From Akkermansiaceae bacterium (lineage in GTDB: Bacteria; Verrucomicrobiota; Verrucomicrobiia; Verrucomicrobiales; Akkermansiaceae), in the NCBI GenBank assembly GCA_011524615.1, contig WTJZ01000301.1, forward strand, positions 2,127 through 11,825: a stretch of DNA of 9,699 nucleotides, in the 5' to 3' direction. Both the position numbers and the translations under genes were made by a program. Below, piece by piece: positions 1 through 6,409 of the stretch. Positions within the stretch are counted from its first letter, which is position 1, and each line of letters opens with the position of its first letter. The notes under the pieces were generated by a model. The model worked only from the letters and a program-made list of their open reading frames with translations, searched no databases and was not told the origin of the DNA.

Positions 1-65
1 TCTCTTTCACTATCAAGGAGTGAAAACATCCCTCGCAGCAGTGATCATCTCACAACCAAAGGGGT

Positions 66-102
66 AAAAAAATAACGCTAGATGATCACATCCAGCGTTA
101 TT
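66..102 (-). terminator. Intrinsic terminator of carB
   Basis: Read on the minus strand, an inverted repeat follows the carB stop by about 23 nt. The outer stem is nine perfect pairs (71-79 with 94-102). After one A/C mismatch, a four-pair inner stem (81-84 with 89-92) closes an ATCA loop. The hairpin is followed on the minus strand by seven T residues (66-72 as A on the plus strand, sharing two bases with the stem). Stem plus U-tract directly downstream of the gene is the standard Rho-independent arrangement. On the plus strand there is no U-tract, so it should act only for carB. Confidence 0.8.
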
Positions 103-125
103 CAGCAAAAAGGGTAGGATCGAGA

Positions 126-3100
126 CTACGCGTGGTACTCTTGGATCGGCTTCACCGTGAGATCATTCTCCTGTAGCGAGCGGATCGCATGTACAGTAGC
201 ACGTGCAGACGCAAGGTTCGTACAGTGTGAGATCTTATTAGCAATCGCACCCGCACGGATCGCAACCTCGTCTTTCTTAGCCTCTGGACCAGATGGGGTA
301 TTGATGACGAAGGTGATATTACCATTCTTCATCTCATCGACCACGTTTGGACGCGCTTCTTCATAGAGCTTATAGATACGGTCGTTTGGTACACCTGCCT
401 CTGTGAGCATCTTGTGCGTACCACCTGTCGCACAGATCTCAAATCCGAGGGAGTAGAGGTCACGAGCAATCTCGAGCGCCTCAGCCTTATCACGATCGTT
501 CACAGAGAGGAAGACTCGTCCCATCGTTGGGAGTGGGTTAAATGCGGAGATCTGCGCCTTAGCGAAGGCCATGCCGAGATCTTCATCGATCCCCATCACC
601 TCACCTGTAGACTTCATCTCAGGGCCAAGAACGATGTCGATACCAGGGAAGCGTGACCATGGGAATACCGCTTCTTTCACACAGTAGTGCTTAGGCTCTA
701 CCTCTTCGGTAAATCCGAGTTCCTTGAGCGTCTGACCAGCCATCACCTTAGCCGCAAGTTTAGCAAGAGGGATACCGATCGACTTAGAAACAAATGGTAC
801 CGTACGTGAAGCACGAGGATTCACCTCGATCACGTAGAGTTCTTCGTCCTTCACTGCGAACTGGATATTCATGAGACCGCGTACCTCTAGCGCTTTTGCG
901 AGATCCTTAGCAGCAACTAGGATCTGATCCTTGATGTTCTGCGAGAGGTTCGGTGCAGGGATCACACAGGCTGAGTCACCAGAGTGAATACCAGCTTGCT
1001 CGATGTGCTCCATGATCGCACCTACTACAGAGGTCTCACCATCCGAGATACAGTCTACATCGACCTCAGTCGCTCCCTCTAGGAAGCGGTCAACGAGGAT
1101 CGGACGGTCAGGCGTCACGTCAGCAGCCTCACGGATGTAGCGACGGAGCTCCTCATCTGTGTAGACGATCATCATACCACGACCACCAAGAACGAAGGAT
1201 GGACGAACGAGTACAGGGAAGCCGATGCGGTCTGCGATTTCACTCGCCTCGTCTTCTGATACTGCCGTACCAGCCTCCGCTTGCTTCAGTCCGAGCTGGT
1301 CAAGGAGTGAGGAGAAGAACTTACGGTCCTCTGCGAGTTCGATCGACTTAGGAGAAGTTCCAAGAATAGGAACACCATTTTCCTCCAGAGCGGCCGCGAG
1401 GTTCAGAGGAGTTTGACCACCAAACTGAACGATCACTCCGTCAGGCTTCTCTTGGTCACAGATATTAAGAACATCCTCGAGCGTCAGAGGCTCGAAGTAG
1501 AGCTTATCTGACGTATCATAGTCAGTTGAAACCGTTTCTGGGTTAGAGTTGACCATCACGGTCTCGTACCCGAGTTCCTTAAGCGCGAATGATGCGTGCA
1601 CACAACAGTAGTCGAACTCGATCCCTTGTCCGATACGGTTTGGTCCACCACCGAGAATCATGACCTTCTTCTTACCACTATCGACAGCTTCATTCTCATC
1701 GCCGTAGCTAGAGTAGTAATATGGCGTCGCCGCATCGAACTCAGCAGCACAGGTATCTACGAGACGATATGTAGGGAGCACTCCTGCTTCCTTACGCTCT
1801 GCTCTCACGGTCGCCTCATCTGTGCCCTTGGCACGTGCGATCTGACGGTCAGAGAAGCCTAAGCGCTTCGCCTGACGGATCGGTAGCTCAGCTAACTTCT
1901 GTCCCTCGAGAGCAATCTGTTGGAGCTGGTGGAGGAACCATACGTCGATCTTAGTCGCATCGAAGACTCTCTCAATCGACCACCCCTTAGTGAAGGCCGT
2001 CTGTAACCAGAAGATACGTTCCGCGTTTGGTACGAATAGCTTACGCTCGATCTCCTCATCAGTAGCATCTACAGCGTCTTTAGGGTCGAAGCCGAAGCCC
2101 CAACGGTTTGTCTCGAGAGAACGGAGAGCCTTTTGCATCGACTCCTTGAAGGTACGTCCGATGGACATTGCTTCACCAACTGACTTCATCTGAGTGGTCA
2201 ATACAGGGTCAGCGGTTGGGAACTTCTCAAAGGTAAAGCGTGGCACCTTGGTCACAACATAGTCGATCGTTGGCTCAAAGCTCGCAGGTGTCTCACGGGT
2301 AATATCATTCGGGAGCTCGTCAAGCGTGTAACCTACTGCAAGCTTCGCCGCGATCTTAGCAATCGGGAAACCGGTCGCCTTTGACGCCAGTGCTGAGGAG
2401 CGCGATACACGAGGATTCATCTCGATCACGATGCATCGTCCCGTCTCAGGCTCTACTGAGAACTGAATGTTAGATCCACCTGTCTCGACGCCGATCTCAC
2501 GGATAACTGCGAAGGAAGCATCACGCATGATCTGATACTCACGATCGGTCAGTGTCTGTGCAGGCGCAACAGTAATAGAGTCTCCTGTGTGTACCCCCAT
2601 CGGGTCTAAGTTCTCGATAGAACAGATCACTACACAGTTATCCGCACGGTCACGCATGACCTCCATCTCATATTCCTTCCACCCGAGTAGAGACTCCTCA
2701 ATGAGTACTTCTGTTGTCGGCGAGGCATCTAGGCCACGGTGGAGGATCTCCTCGAACTCATCCTTATTGTAGGCGATTCCGCCACCACGTCCACCAAGGG
2801 TGAATGCAGGACGCATAATGAGAGGGAAGGTTCCGATCTCTTCAGCGATCTGGCGACCTTCTTCCATGCTGTGTGCTGAACCAGACTTAGGCACATCGAG
2901 TCCGATACGGATCATCGCTTCCTTGAATCGGAGACGGTCTTCCCCCTTATCAATTGCATCTGCGTTGGCACCGATCATACGGACCTTATGCTTATCGAGG
3001 GTCCCAGCCTTGAAGAGGTCCATCGCGGCATTAAGCGCAGTCTGACCTCCAAGTGTTGGGAGAAGAGCATCTGGGCGCTCTTTAATAATAATCTTCTCGA

Positions 3101-3320
3101 TCGCCTCAGAGGTAATCGGCTCAATGTAAGTCGCAGCAGCGAACTCTGGGTCCGTCATAATCGTCGCCGGATTAGAGTTCACGAGCACCACTTGGTACCC
3201 TTCTTCAGCTAATGCCTTACAGGCTTGAACTCCTGAGTAATCAAACTCACATCCTTGTCCAATTACGATCGGTCCTGCTCCGATCACGAGAATCTTCTGT
3301 ATTGTTGTGTCCTTTGGCAT
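126..3320 (-). CDS. carB: Carbamoyl-phosphate synthase, large subunit
   Basis: The protein is 1064 aa, close to the usual CarB length (about 1070). It makes carbamoyl phosphate from bicarbonate, two ATP and ammonia supplied by the CarA glutaminase, feeding pyrimidine and arginine synthesis in the cytoplasm. The internal duplication is plain. Half one has GQGCEFDYSG (21-30), the ATP-grasp glycine loop RPAFTLGGRGGG (170-181) and IEMNPRVSRSSAL (299-311). Half two has GQGIEFDY (564-571), RPSFVLGGRGMM (706-717) and IEVNPRASRTVPF (831-843). The C-terminal MGS-like allosteric domain starts near 935, with ATGGT (964-968) and VINTP (1005-1009), where UMP or IMP binds in known enzymes. All catalytic motifs look intact. 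carA is not in the window, so the two subunits are not adjacent on this side. The ATG at 3318-3320 fits the family N-terminus but has no visible Shine-Dalgarno. The gene is transcribed divergently from the first esterase gene. Confidence 0.98.
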   Translation of the reverse strand: MPKDTTIQKILVIGAGPIVIGQGCEFDYSGVQACKALAEEGYQVVLVNSNPATIMTDPEFAAATYIEPITSEAIEKIIIKERPDALLPTLGGQTALNAAMDLFKAGTLDKHKVRMIGANADAIDKGEDRLRFKEAMIRIGLDVPKSGSAHSMEEGRQIAEEIGTFPLIMRPAFTLGGRGGGIAYNKDEFEEILHRGLDASPTTEVLIEESLLGWKEYEMEVMRDRADNCVVICSIENLDPMGVHTGDSITVAPAQTLTDREYQIMRDASFAVIREIGVETGGSNIQFSVEPETGRCIVIEMNPRVSRSSALASKATGFPIAKIAAKLAVGYTLDELPNDITRETPASFEPTIDYVVTKVPRFTFEKFPTADPVLTTQMKSVGEAMSIGRTFKESMQKALRSLETNRWGFGFDPKDAVDATDEEIERKLFVPNAERIFWLQTAFTKGWSIERVFDATKIDVWFLHQLQQIALEGQKLAELPIRQAKRLGFSDRQIARAKGTDEATVRAERKEAGVLPTYRLVDTCAAEFDAATPYYYSSYGDENEAVDSGKKKVMILGGGPNRIGQGIEFDYCCVHASFALKELGYETVMVNSNPETVSTDYDTSDKLYFEPLTLEDVLNICDQEKPDGVIVQFGGQTPLNLAAALEENGVPILGTSPKSIELAEDRKFFSSLLDQLGLKQAEAGTAVSEDEASEIADRIGFPVLVRPSFVLGGRGMMIVYTDEELRRYIREAADVTPDRPILVDRFLEGATEVDVDCISDGETSVVGAIMEHIEQAGIHSGDSACVIPAPNLSQNIKDQILVAAKDLAKALEVRGLMNIQFAVKDEELYVIEVNPRASRTVPFVSKSIGIPLAKLAAKVMAGQTLKELGFTEEVEPKHYCVKEAVFPWSRFPGIDIVLGPEMKSTGEVMGIDEDLGMAFAKAQISAFNPLPTMGRVFLSVNDRDKAEALEIARDLYSLGFEICATGGTHKMLTEAGVPNDRIYKLYEEARPNVVDEMKNGNITFVINTPSGPEAKKDEVAIRAGAIANKISHCTNLASARATVHAIRSLQENDLTVKPIQEYHA

Positions 3321-3413
3321 TTGCGGAAAAGTGGCTAAACTTGTGAGGGTGTAAACCGACTTCCCCCTCTTTGTAAAGAATGTGTTTTTCTTTTCTTTGT
3401 CATGCCGTGTTCT

Positions 3414-3447
3414 TCACAATCATTTAGAATATTGTTAACTCATCCTA
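3414..3447 (+). promoter_or_regulatory. Leader element shared with the second esterase gene, copy 1
   Basis: This stretch before the first esterase gene resembles 4497-4535 before the second. Both contain TCACAAT, then ATTT, then a block AATATTGTTA(A/T)CTCATCCTA with one mismatch. From this block to the AGC-ATG at 3468 (4556 in copy 2) the spacing is identical, without gaps. The block is more conserved than the signal-peptide region that follows. It may be a promoter or operator, an mRNA leader, or N-terminal coding sequence from a TTG at 3432. The sequence alone does not decide between these. Confidence 0.45.
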
Positions 3448-3452
3448 GCCGG

Positions 3453-4379
3453 ATGCGCATGATAAGCATGTCTACTCTAGTAAGCGCACTTATACTTCTC
3501 ATCTTACATACTCCTCTCCTGTACTCTAAGCCCTTAAAAGTGCACATCTTATCAGGCCAGTCAAATATGTCAGGCTATGGAGACTACAAAAGCGGGGCGT
3601 ACCAGCCGAACCCCAAAGTGGACCAACAAATCCCTTACTTCTATCATGTTGACACGAAGTTCGGTAGCCGAGGGTCAGGTGGAAAGTCTGAGACTATTCA
3701 AACTCTAGACACCTATCGTATCAGAGAAAATGGACGTAATACTTACTCCGCCAATACTCCTCACAGCAACGGCAGGTGGGGCGTAGAACTAGCATTCGCT
3801 CGCACTCTGTCTACTGAATCCAAAGACAAACACGGCATCATCAAGATCGCAGAAGGAGGCACAGGGCTCGCTAATCGGTGGGATTCTCAACCAGCACCTG
3901 ACGGATCAGATCGCTTCAGTGCATGCTGGAAGATGTGGGTCGAACAAACAACTAAGGCCCTCTCTCTACTAAAAAAGGAAGGGTACGAAGTCGACATTGC
4001 TAGTATCGTCTGGACTCAAGGAGAAAACGATACCAATAACAAGACAGCAGCCTTTGCATACGAAAAGAACTTTCTTAGACTCATCAATGCAATGTATAAT
4101 CACCTTAACAGTTTGGGCTACCCCACCAATGAGACTGTATTCATCAATAACAGTTTCTCTCATTCTAAACTTGCAAGGATGATCGACCAACAAGAAGTGC
4201 GCAGGGCGCAAAAGGCCGTCATGAACGCCATCCCTAATGGCTTCTACCATGACAACTCTGAACTTAATGAGCCAAAACATTATCGAGACAAAGTCCACTA
4301 CAATGGAGCATCACTGATCACTATGGGAGAGAATATGGCACTTGGTTACCTAGAGTATAAACAAAAGCAGGCTGAGTAA
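3453..4379 (+). CDS. Secreted SASA/CE6-type carbohydrate esterase, copy 1
   Basis: A predicted exported SGNH-fold esterase resembling sialate O-acetylesterase and CE6 acetyl esterases, which remove acetyl groups from sugars. From the ATG at 3453 the protein is 308 aa. Residues 1-25 form a signal peptide (basic start, Leu/Ile-rich core, likely cleavage just before KPLK). Next come the block I nucleophile in SGQSNM (Ser37), an NGRWGVELAFA block (106-116), KIAEGGTGLA (131-140), WTQGEND (187-193) and the catalytic pair DKVH (Asp279, His282). The gap-free match with the paralog makes 3468 an equally good ATG. 3459, an upstream TTG at 3432 and an ATG at 3402 are also in frame; none has a clear Shine-Dalgarno. 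The gene is first of a tandem pair. The real substrate (acetyl-xylan, sialic acid or another ester) cannot be read from sequence. No lipobox cysteine is present, so a soluble periplasmic or secreted enzyme is expected. Confidence 0.85.
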   Translation: MRMISMSTLVSALILLILHTPLLYSKPLKVHILSGQSNMSGYGDYKSGAYQPNPKVDQQIPYFYHVDTKFGSRGSGGKSETIQTLDTYRIRENGRNTYSANTPHSNGRWGVELAFARTLSTESKDKHGIIKIAEGGTGLANRWDSQPAPDGSDRFSACWKMWVEQTTKALSLLKKEGYEVDIASIVWTQGENDTNNKTAAFAYEKNFLRLINAMYNHLNSLGYPTNETVFINNSFSHSKLARMIDQQEVRRAQKAVMNAIPNGFYHDNSELNEPKHYRDKVHYNGASLITMGENMALGYLEYKQKQAE

Positions 4380-4443
4380 TGAAAAATGATACATACTGAC
4401 TGTCGTAAGACAGAATAGAGAACTTCGCTCAGGATGCGACTCA

Positions 4444-4470
4444 TTGACCCAAATTAATCAAGTATATATC
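4444..4470 (+). promoter_or_regulatory. Possible promoter of the second esterase gene
   Basis: TTGACC at 4444-4449 matches the sigma-70 -35 box in five of six positions. Downstream lies the AT-rich TATATATC (4463-4470). The best -10 reading, TATATC at 4465-4470, has a short 15-bp spacer. TATCTA at 4467-4472 gives 17 bp but a poorer match. Transcription from here would leave a leader of roughly 70 nt containing the shared element at 4497-4535. It suggests copy 2 can be transcribed on its own. The call is weak and rests on consensus matching by eye. Confidence 0.3.
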
Positions 4471-4496
4471 TACAAAAACACGAAAATCTAATCCCC

Positions 4497-4535
4497 TCAC
4501 AATACAATAATTTCAAATATTGTTATCTCATCCTA
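4497..4535 (+). promoter_or_regulatory. Leader element shared with the first esterase gene, copy 2
   Basis: This is the counterpart of 3414-3447, with about five extra bases between TCACAAT and ATTT. The near-identical block is at 4516-4535. It contains an in-frame TTG (4520-4522), also conserved in copy 1, so the block could be the true start of translation giving an n-region with His and Arg. Alternatively it is a non-coding regulatory or leader sequence retained after duplication. Confidence 0.45.
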
Positions 4536-4549
4536 TCCCATCACGTATT

Positions 4550-5449
4550 ATGAGCATGCCAAGTTTAGCACAAACGTTATTAATAGCCCTCTTAAGCACG
4601 GTCTTCATTCAAGCCAAACCTCTCAAAGTTCACATCCTTTCTGGCCAATCGAACATGTCAGGTTATGGGGACTACAAGGGCGACACCTACCAGCCAAATC
4701 CGGATCTAGACCAACAAGTTCCATATTACTATCATGTCGACACCAAGTTCGGCACTCGTAATTCTGGAGGCATATCAGAGACTCTCCAGACTCTCGACAC
4801 CTACCGCATCCGTGAAAACGGGCGCAATACCTACACCGCTAATACGTCGAACAGTAATGGCAGATGGGGAGCTGAACTCTCATTCGCACGCACCCTAGCA
4901 AGCAAGACCTCTGACCAACATGGCATCATCAAAATTGCAGAAGGCGGAACAGGGCTCGCTCACCAATGGAACTCAGCTCCTGATAACCCTAACCGCGCTG
5001 GTCTTTGTTGGAAAATGTGGGTAGAGCACACAACGAAAGCCCTCACCCTCCTCAAAGAAGCAGGATACGAAATAGAAATCGCTAGTATCGTCTGGACCCA
5101 AGGAGAACGCGACACCAATAACAAAGCAGCAGCGTTCGCGTATGAAGCCAACTTTCACCAACTCGTCAAAGCCATGTTCTCACACCTCGACAGTTTAGGG
5201 TACCCTACAGAGAAGACAATCTTCATCAACAACAGCTTTTCTCACTCTCAGGTGGCAAGAATGACCGACCGCAAGGAAGTTCGCCGAGCACAAAGAGCGG
5301 TCATGCAAGCCATCCCTCATGGTATCTATCATGACAACTCCGCTCTCCGTGAGAAAAAGCACTATCGTGATAACGTGCACTACAACGGAGAGTCTCTCCT
5401 CACCATGGGCGAGAGCATGGCCAAAGCTTACCTAGAGTATATTAAGTAG
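4550..5449 (+). CDS. Secreted SASA/CE6-type carbohydrate esterase, copy 2
   Basis: Paralog of the gene just upstream, about 70% identical by eye over the mature protein. From the ATG at 4550 it is 299 aa. The signal peptide spans residues 1-22 with a classic small-residue end (IQA before KPLK). Then come SGQSNM with nucleophile Ser34, NGRWGAELSFA (103-113), KIAEGGTGLA (128-137), WTQGERD (182-188) and DNVH (Asp274, His277). All catalytic motifs are intact, so both copies should be active. Differences concentrate after GLA (138-152), where copy 1 is about four residues longer, and at the C-terminus, where copy 1 adds a short Lys/Gln-rich tail. Codons often differ silently even where residues match, which points to an old duplication under protein-level constraint. 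The start could instead be ATG 4556 or TTG 4520; no Shine-Dalgarno is seen for any. Substrate unknown. Confidence 0.85.
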   Translation: MSMPSLAQTLLIALLSTVFIQAKPLKVHILSGQSNMSGYGDYKGDTYQPNPDLDQQVPYYYHVDTKFGTRNSGGISETLQTLDTYRIRENGRNTYTANTSNSNGRWGAELSFARTLASKTSDQHGIIKIAEGGTGLAHQWNSAPDNPNRAGLCWKMWVEHTTKALTLLKEAGYEIEIASIVWTQGERDTNNKAAAFAYEANFHQLVKAMFSHLDSLGYPTEKTIFINNSFSHSQVARMTDRKEVRRAQRAVMQAIPHGIYHDNSALREKKHYRDNVHYNGESLLTMGESMAKAYLEYIK

Positions 5450-5455
5450 CCACTC

Positions 5456-5494
5456 TAAGTATTAAGAGGTTTCCAGAGATTCTCTTAATGCTTA
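5456..5494. terminator. Stem-loop between convergent esterase and moaE genes
   Basis: The arms are 5456-5468 and 5482-5494. They pair over 13 positions with a single T/G wobble at the fourth, around a 13-nt loop. The core ATTAAGAG/CTCTTAAT is perfect. It begins 6 nt after the stop of esterase copy 2. The moaE stop codon (5485-5487) lies inside the right arm. Its place between convergent genes suggests a bidirectional terminator, but neither strand shows a U-tract after the stem, so it may instead protect mRNA 3' ends. Confidence 0.5.
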
Positions 5495-5928
5495 TGAGCA
5501 CCAGCGCAGCAGCCTGCACACTGCTCCGTGTACACAGAGGTTCCATCTGCATAAGTCTCATACTTCCAGATAGGAACTCGGTGCTTGATCTCATCGATCA
5601 AGTATTGACAGGCCTCGAATGCCTCCGCTCGATGGCTAGAGGCAACCATGGTCACCACTACACATTCCCCTATCGGGACATCCCCCACACGGTGTACGGC
5701 AGAGGCCTGAGTGATCGGAAACTTCTCCATCGCCTCTTGGAGGATCTTCTCCCCTTCAGGATGAGCCATAATCGGATGATGCTCATATGCGAGAGCCGTT
5801 ACCTCCTTACCTTCATGATGATTACGCACGAGCCCCTCAAAGGCGACCACAGCTCCACAGGTGTCATCTGCAAATTCCTGACGCAACTTTGCATAATCAA
5901 TCCTCTCTTCCGTAATCGTAAACATCAT
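5485..5928 (-). CDS. moaE: Molybdopterin synthase catalytic (large) subunit
   Basis: MoaE works with the small sulfur carrier MoaD, adding dithiolene sulfur to cyclic pyranopterin monophosphate to make molybdopterin for molybdenum enzymes. From the ATG at 5928 it is 147 aa, close to the usual 150. Family motifs are present: GAVVAFEGLVR (25-35), HRVGDVPIGE (79-88), SSHRAEAFEAC (97-107) and DEIKHRVPIWKYE (112-124), whose Lys115 and Lys122 match the catalytic lysines of known MoaE. Starts at ATG 5940, ATG 5925 or TTG 5952 are also open. I chose 5928 because MMFTITEE fits the family N-terminus; no Shine-Dalgarno helps. The C-terminus carries a Cys/His-rich tail (Cys137, Cys140, Cys141, His145, His147). 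No other moa gene is in the window, so MoaD must be encoded elsewhere. Confidence 0.95.
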   Translation of the reverse strand: MMFTITEERIDYAKLRQEFADDTCGAVVAFEGLVRNHHEGKEVTALAYEHHPIMAHPEGEKILQEAMEKFPITQASAVHRVGDVPIGECVVVTMVASSHRAEAFEACQYLIDEIKHRVPIWKYETYADGTSVYTEQCAGCCAGAHKH

Positions 5929-6003
5929 ACATCGCGTCATATCGTGGCACAATAAATTCGTCTACTCTAAACACTGCCCATCCTGCTGAAACAGTCCCCC
6001 GTT

Positions 6004-6040
6004 AAAACCAAAACCCTCCTCATTGAAAAAATGAGGAGGG
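6004..6040 (-). terminator. Strong intrinsic terminator of the small basic protein gene
   Basis: A perfect 11-bp stem, CCCTCCTCATT (6014-6024) with AATGAGGAGGG (6030-6040), closes a 5-nt loop. On the minus strand it is followed by TTTTGGTTTT (6004-6013). It lies 32 nt past the stop of the 6073-6246 gene and about 75 nt before moaE. It therefore separates the small gene (and any ftsI read-through) from moaE. The plus strand lacks a U-tract after the stem. Confidence 0.8.
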
Positions 6041-6072
6041 ATTACTATGATGTGACTACACGATAAGCTGGC

Positions 6073-6246
6073 TTACAACTTCTTCCACTCGCATGAGCGC
6101 TGGGGCTCAAACTTCTTCTTCGCCCCCGGCCTCATGGCCCTTACTTTTGTTGATTCTACAACATGCTCCCCACTTTTCTCCACAAACTTCTTCAAGCGCT
6201 CTCCCTTATTACAAGGCATCTGTTGGTTGGTTAAGTCGATTTTCAT
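6073..6246 (-). CDS. Small basic protein of unknown function
   Basis: I do not recognise the family. From the ATG at 6246 the product is 57 aa with 15 Lys/Arg against 7 Asp/Glu, two cysteines (12 and 52) and no signal peptide or membrane segment. The C-terminal half, including RPGAKKKF (39-46), is strongly basic, which would suit a nucleic-acid or ribosome-binding protein, but that is only inference. A GTG at 6276 would add ten residues; neither start has a clear Shine-Dalgarno. Support for a real gene is the strong terminator 32 nt past its stop and the AT-rich, promoter-like stretch (6277-6340) before it. It lies about 160 bp downstream of ftsI on the same strand. Its shortness leaves some chance it is not translated. 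Confidence 0.6.
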   Translation of the reverse strand: MKIDLTNQQMPCNKGERLKKFVEKSGEHVVESTKVRAMRPGAKKKFEPQRSCEWKKL

Positions 6247-6361
6247 AGGCAATTCAATCTGGTTAAAATAAACCACAAAAAAACAAATTAATCAACAAAA
6301 TAAATCAAAAAGTTAAATAAAACTAACATCGCCTAGTATTTTAAAATCATTACCTAACCGC

Positions 6362-6374
6362 GCAGACCTTCTGC
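6362..6374 (-). terminator. Possible weak hairpin after ftsI
   Basis: GCAGA (6362-6366) and TCTGC (6370-6374) form a five-pair stem with a 3-nt loop, about 36 nt past the ftsI stop. On the minus strand the next bases are GCGGTTAGG, with a TTTT run only some 20 nt on. It is a poor terminator at best. The rsmH-ftsL-ftsI message may therefore run on into the small basic protein gene and end at 6004-6040. The 6277-6409 gap otherwise shows only AT-rich sequence and a TATTTTAAAAT-type palindrome. Confidence 0.2.
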
Positions 6375-6409
6375 CCAACCCCTCATTAAGAGCGCCATGA
6401 GACTCTGCG

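Noticed and set aside
5..25. A 7-bp hairpin, TTTCACT with AGTGAAA, near the left edge.
   Set aside because: It is short, has no U-tract after it on the plus strand, and no gene end is visible next to it. carB already has a better terminator.
1596..1862. Plus-strand open frames inside carB, the longest 88 codons.
   Set aside because: They lie wholly within an intact, strongly conserved carB and show no domain or Shine-Dalgarno.
3321..3452. A search for carB and esterase promoters in the divergent intergenic region.
   Set aside because: A TTTACA-like box on the minus strand lacks a convincing -10 partner, and the plus strand gives no good pair either. I did not call a promoter.
3969..4298. 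A 109-codon minus-strand frame inside esterase copy 1, with similar frames opposite copy 2.
   Set aside because: The frame is the antisense of conserved catalytic regions, which explains why similar antisense frames occur in both paralogs.
4400..4413. A small hairpin CTGTC-GTAA-GACAG after esterase copy 1.
   Set aside because: A five-pair stem without a U-tract is too weak to call a terminator.
5488..5955. A 155-codon open frame on the plus strand exactly opposite moaE.
   Set aside because: It mirrors moaE, whose family motifs are unmistakable. The antisense translation shows no recognisable domain, so the openness is most likely a by-product of moaE codon use.
5953..6003. A search for a moaE promoter or molybdenum-cofactor riboswitch upstream of moaE.
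   Set aside because: The space between the terminator and moaE is only about 75 bp, too short for a Moco riboswitch, and no clear -35/-10 pair is visible.
6034..6055. On the plus strand AGGAGGG is followed at good spacing by ATG ATG TGA, a start-stop-like minimal frame.
   Set aside because: The purine-rich run is simply the right arm of the minus-strand terminator, and no gene follows on the plus strand.
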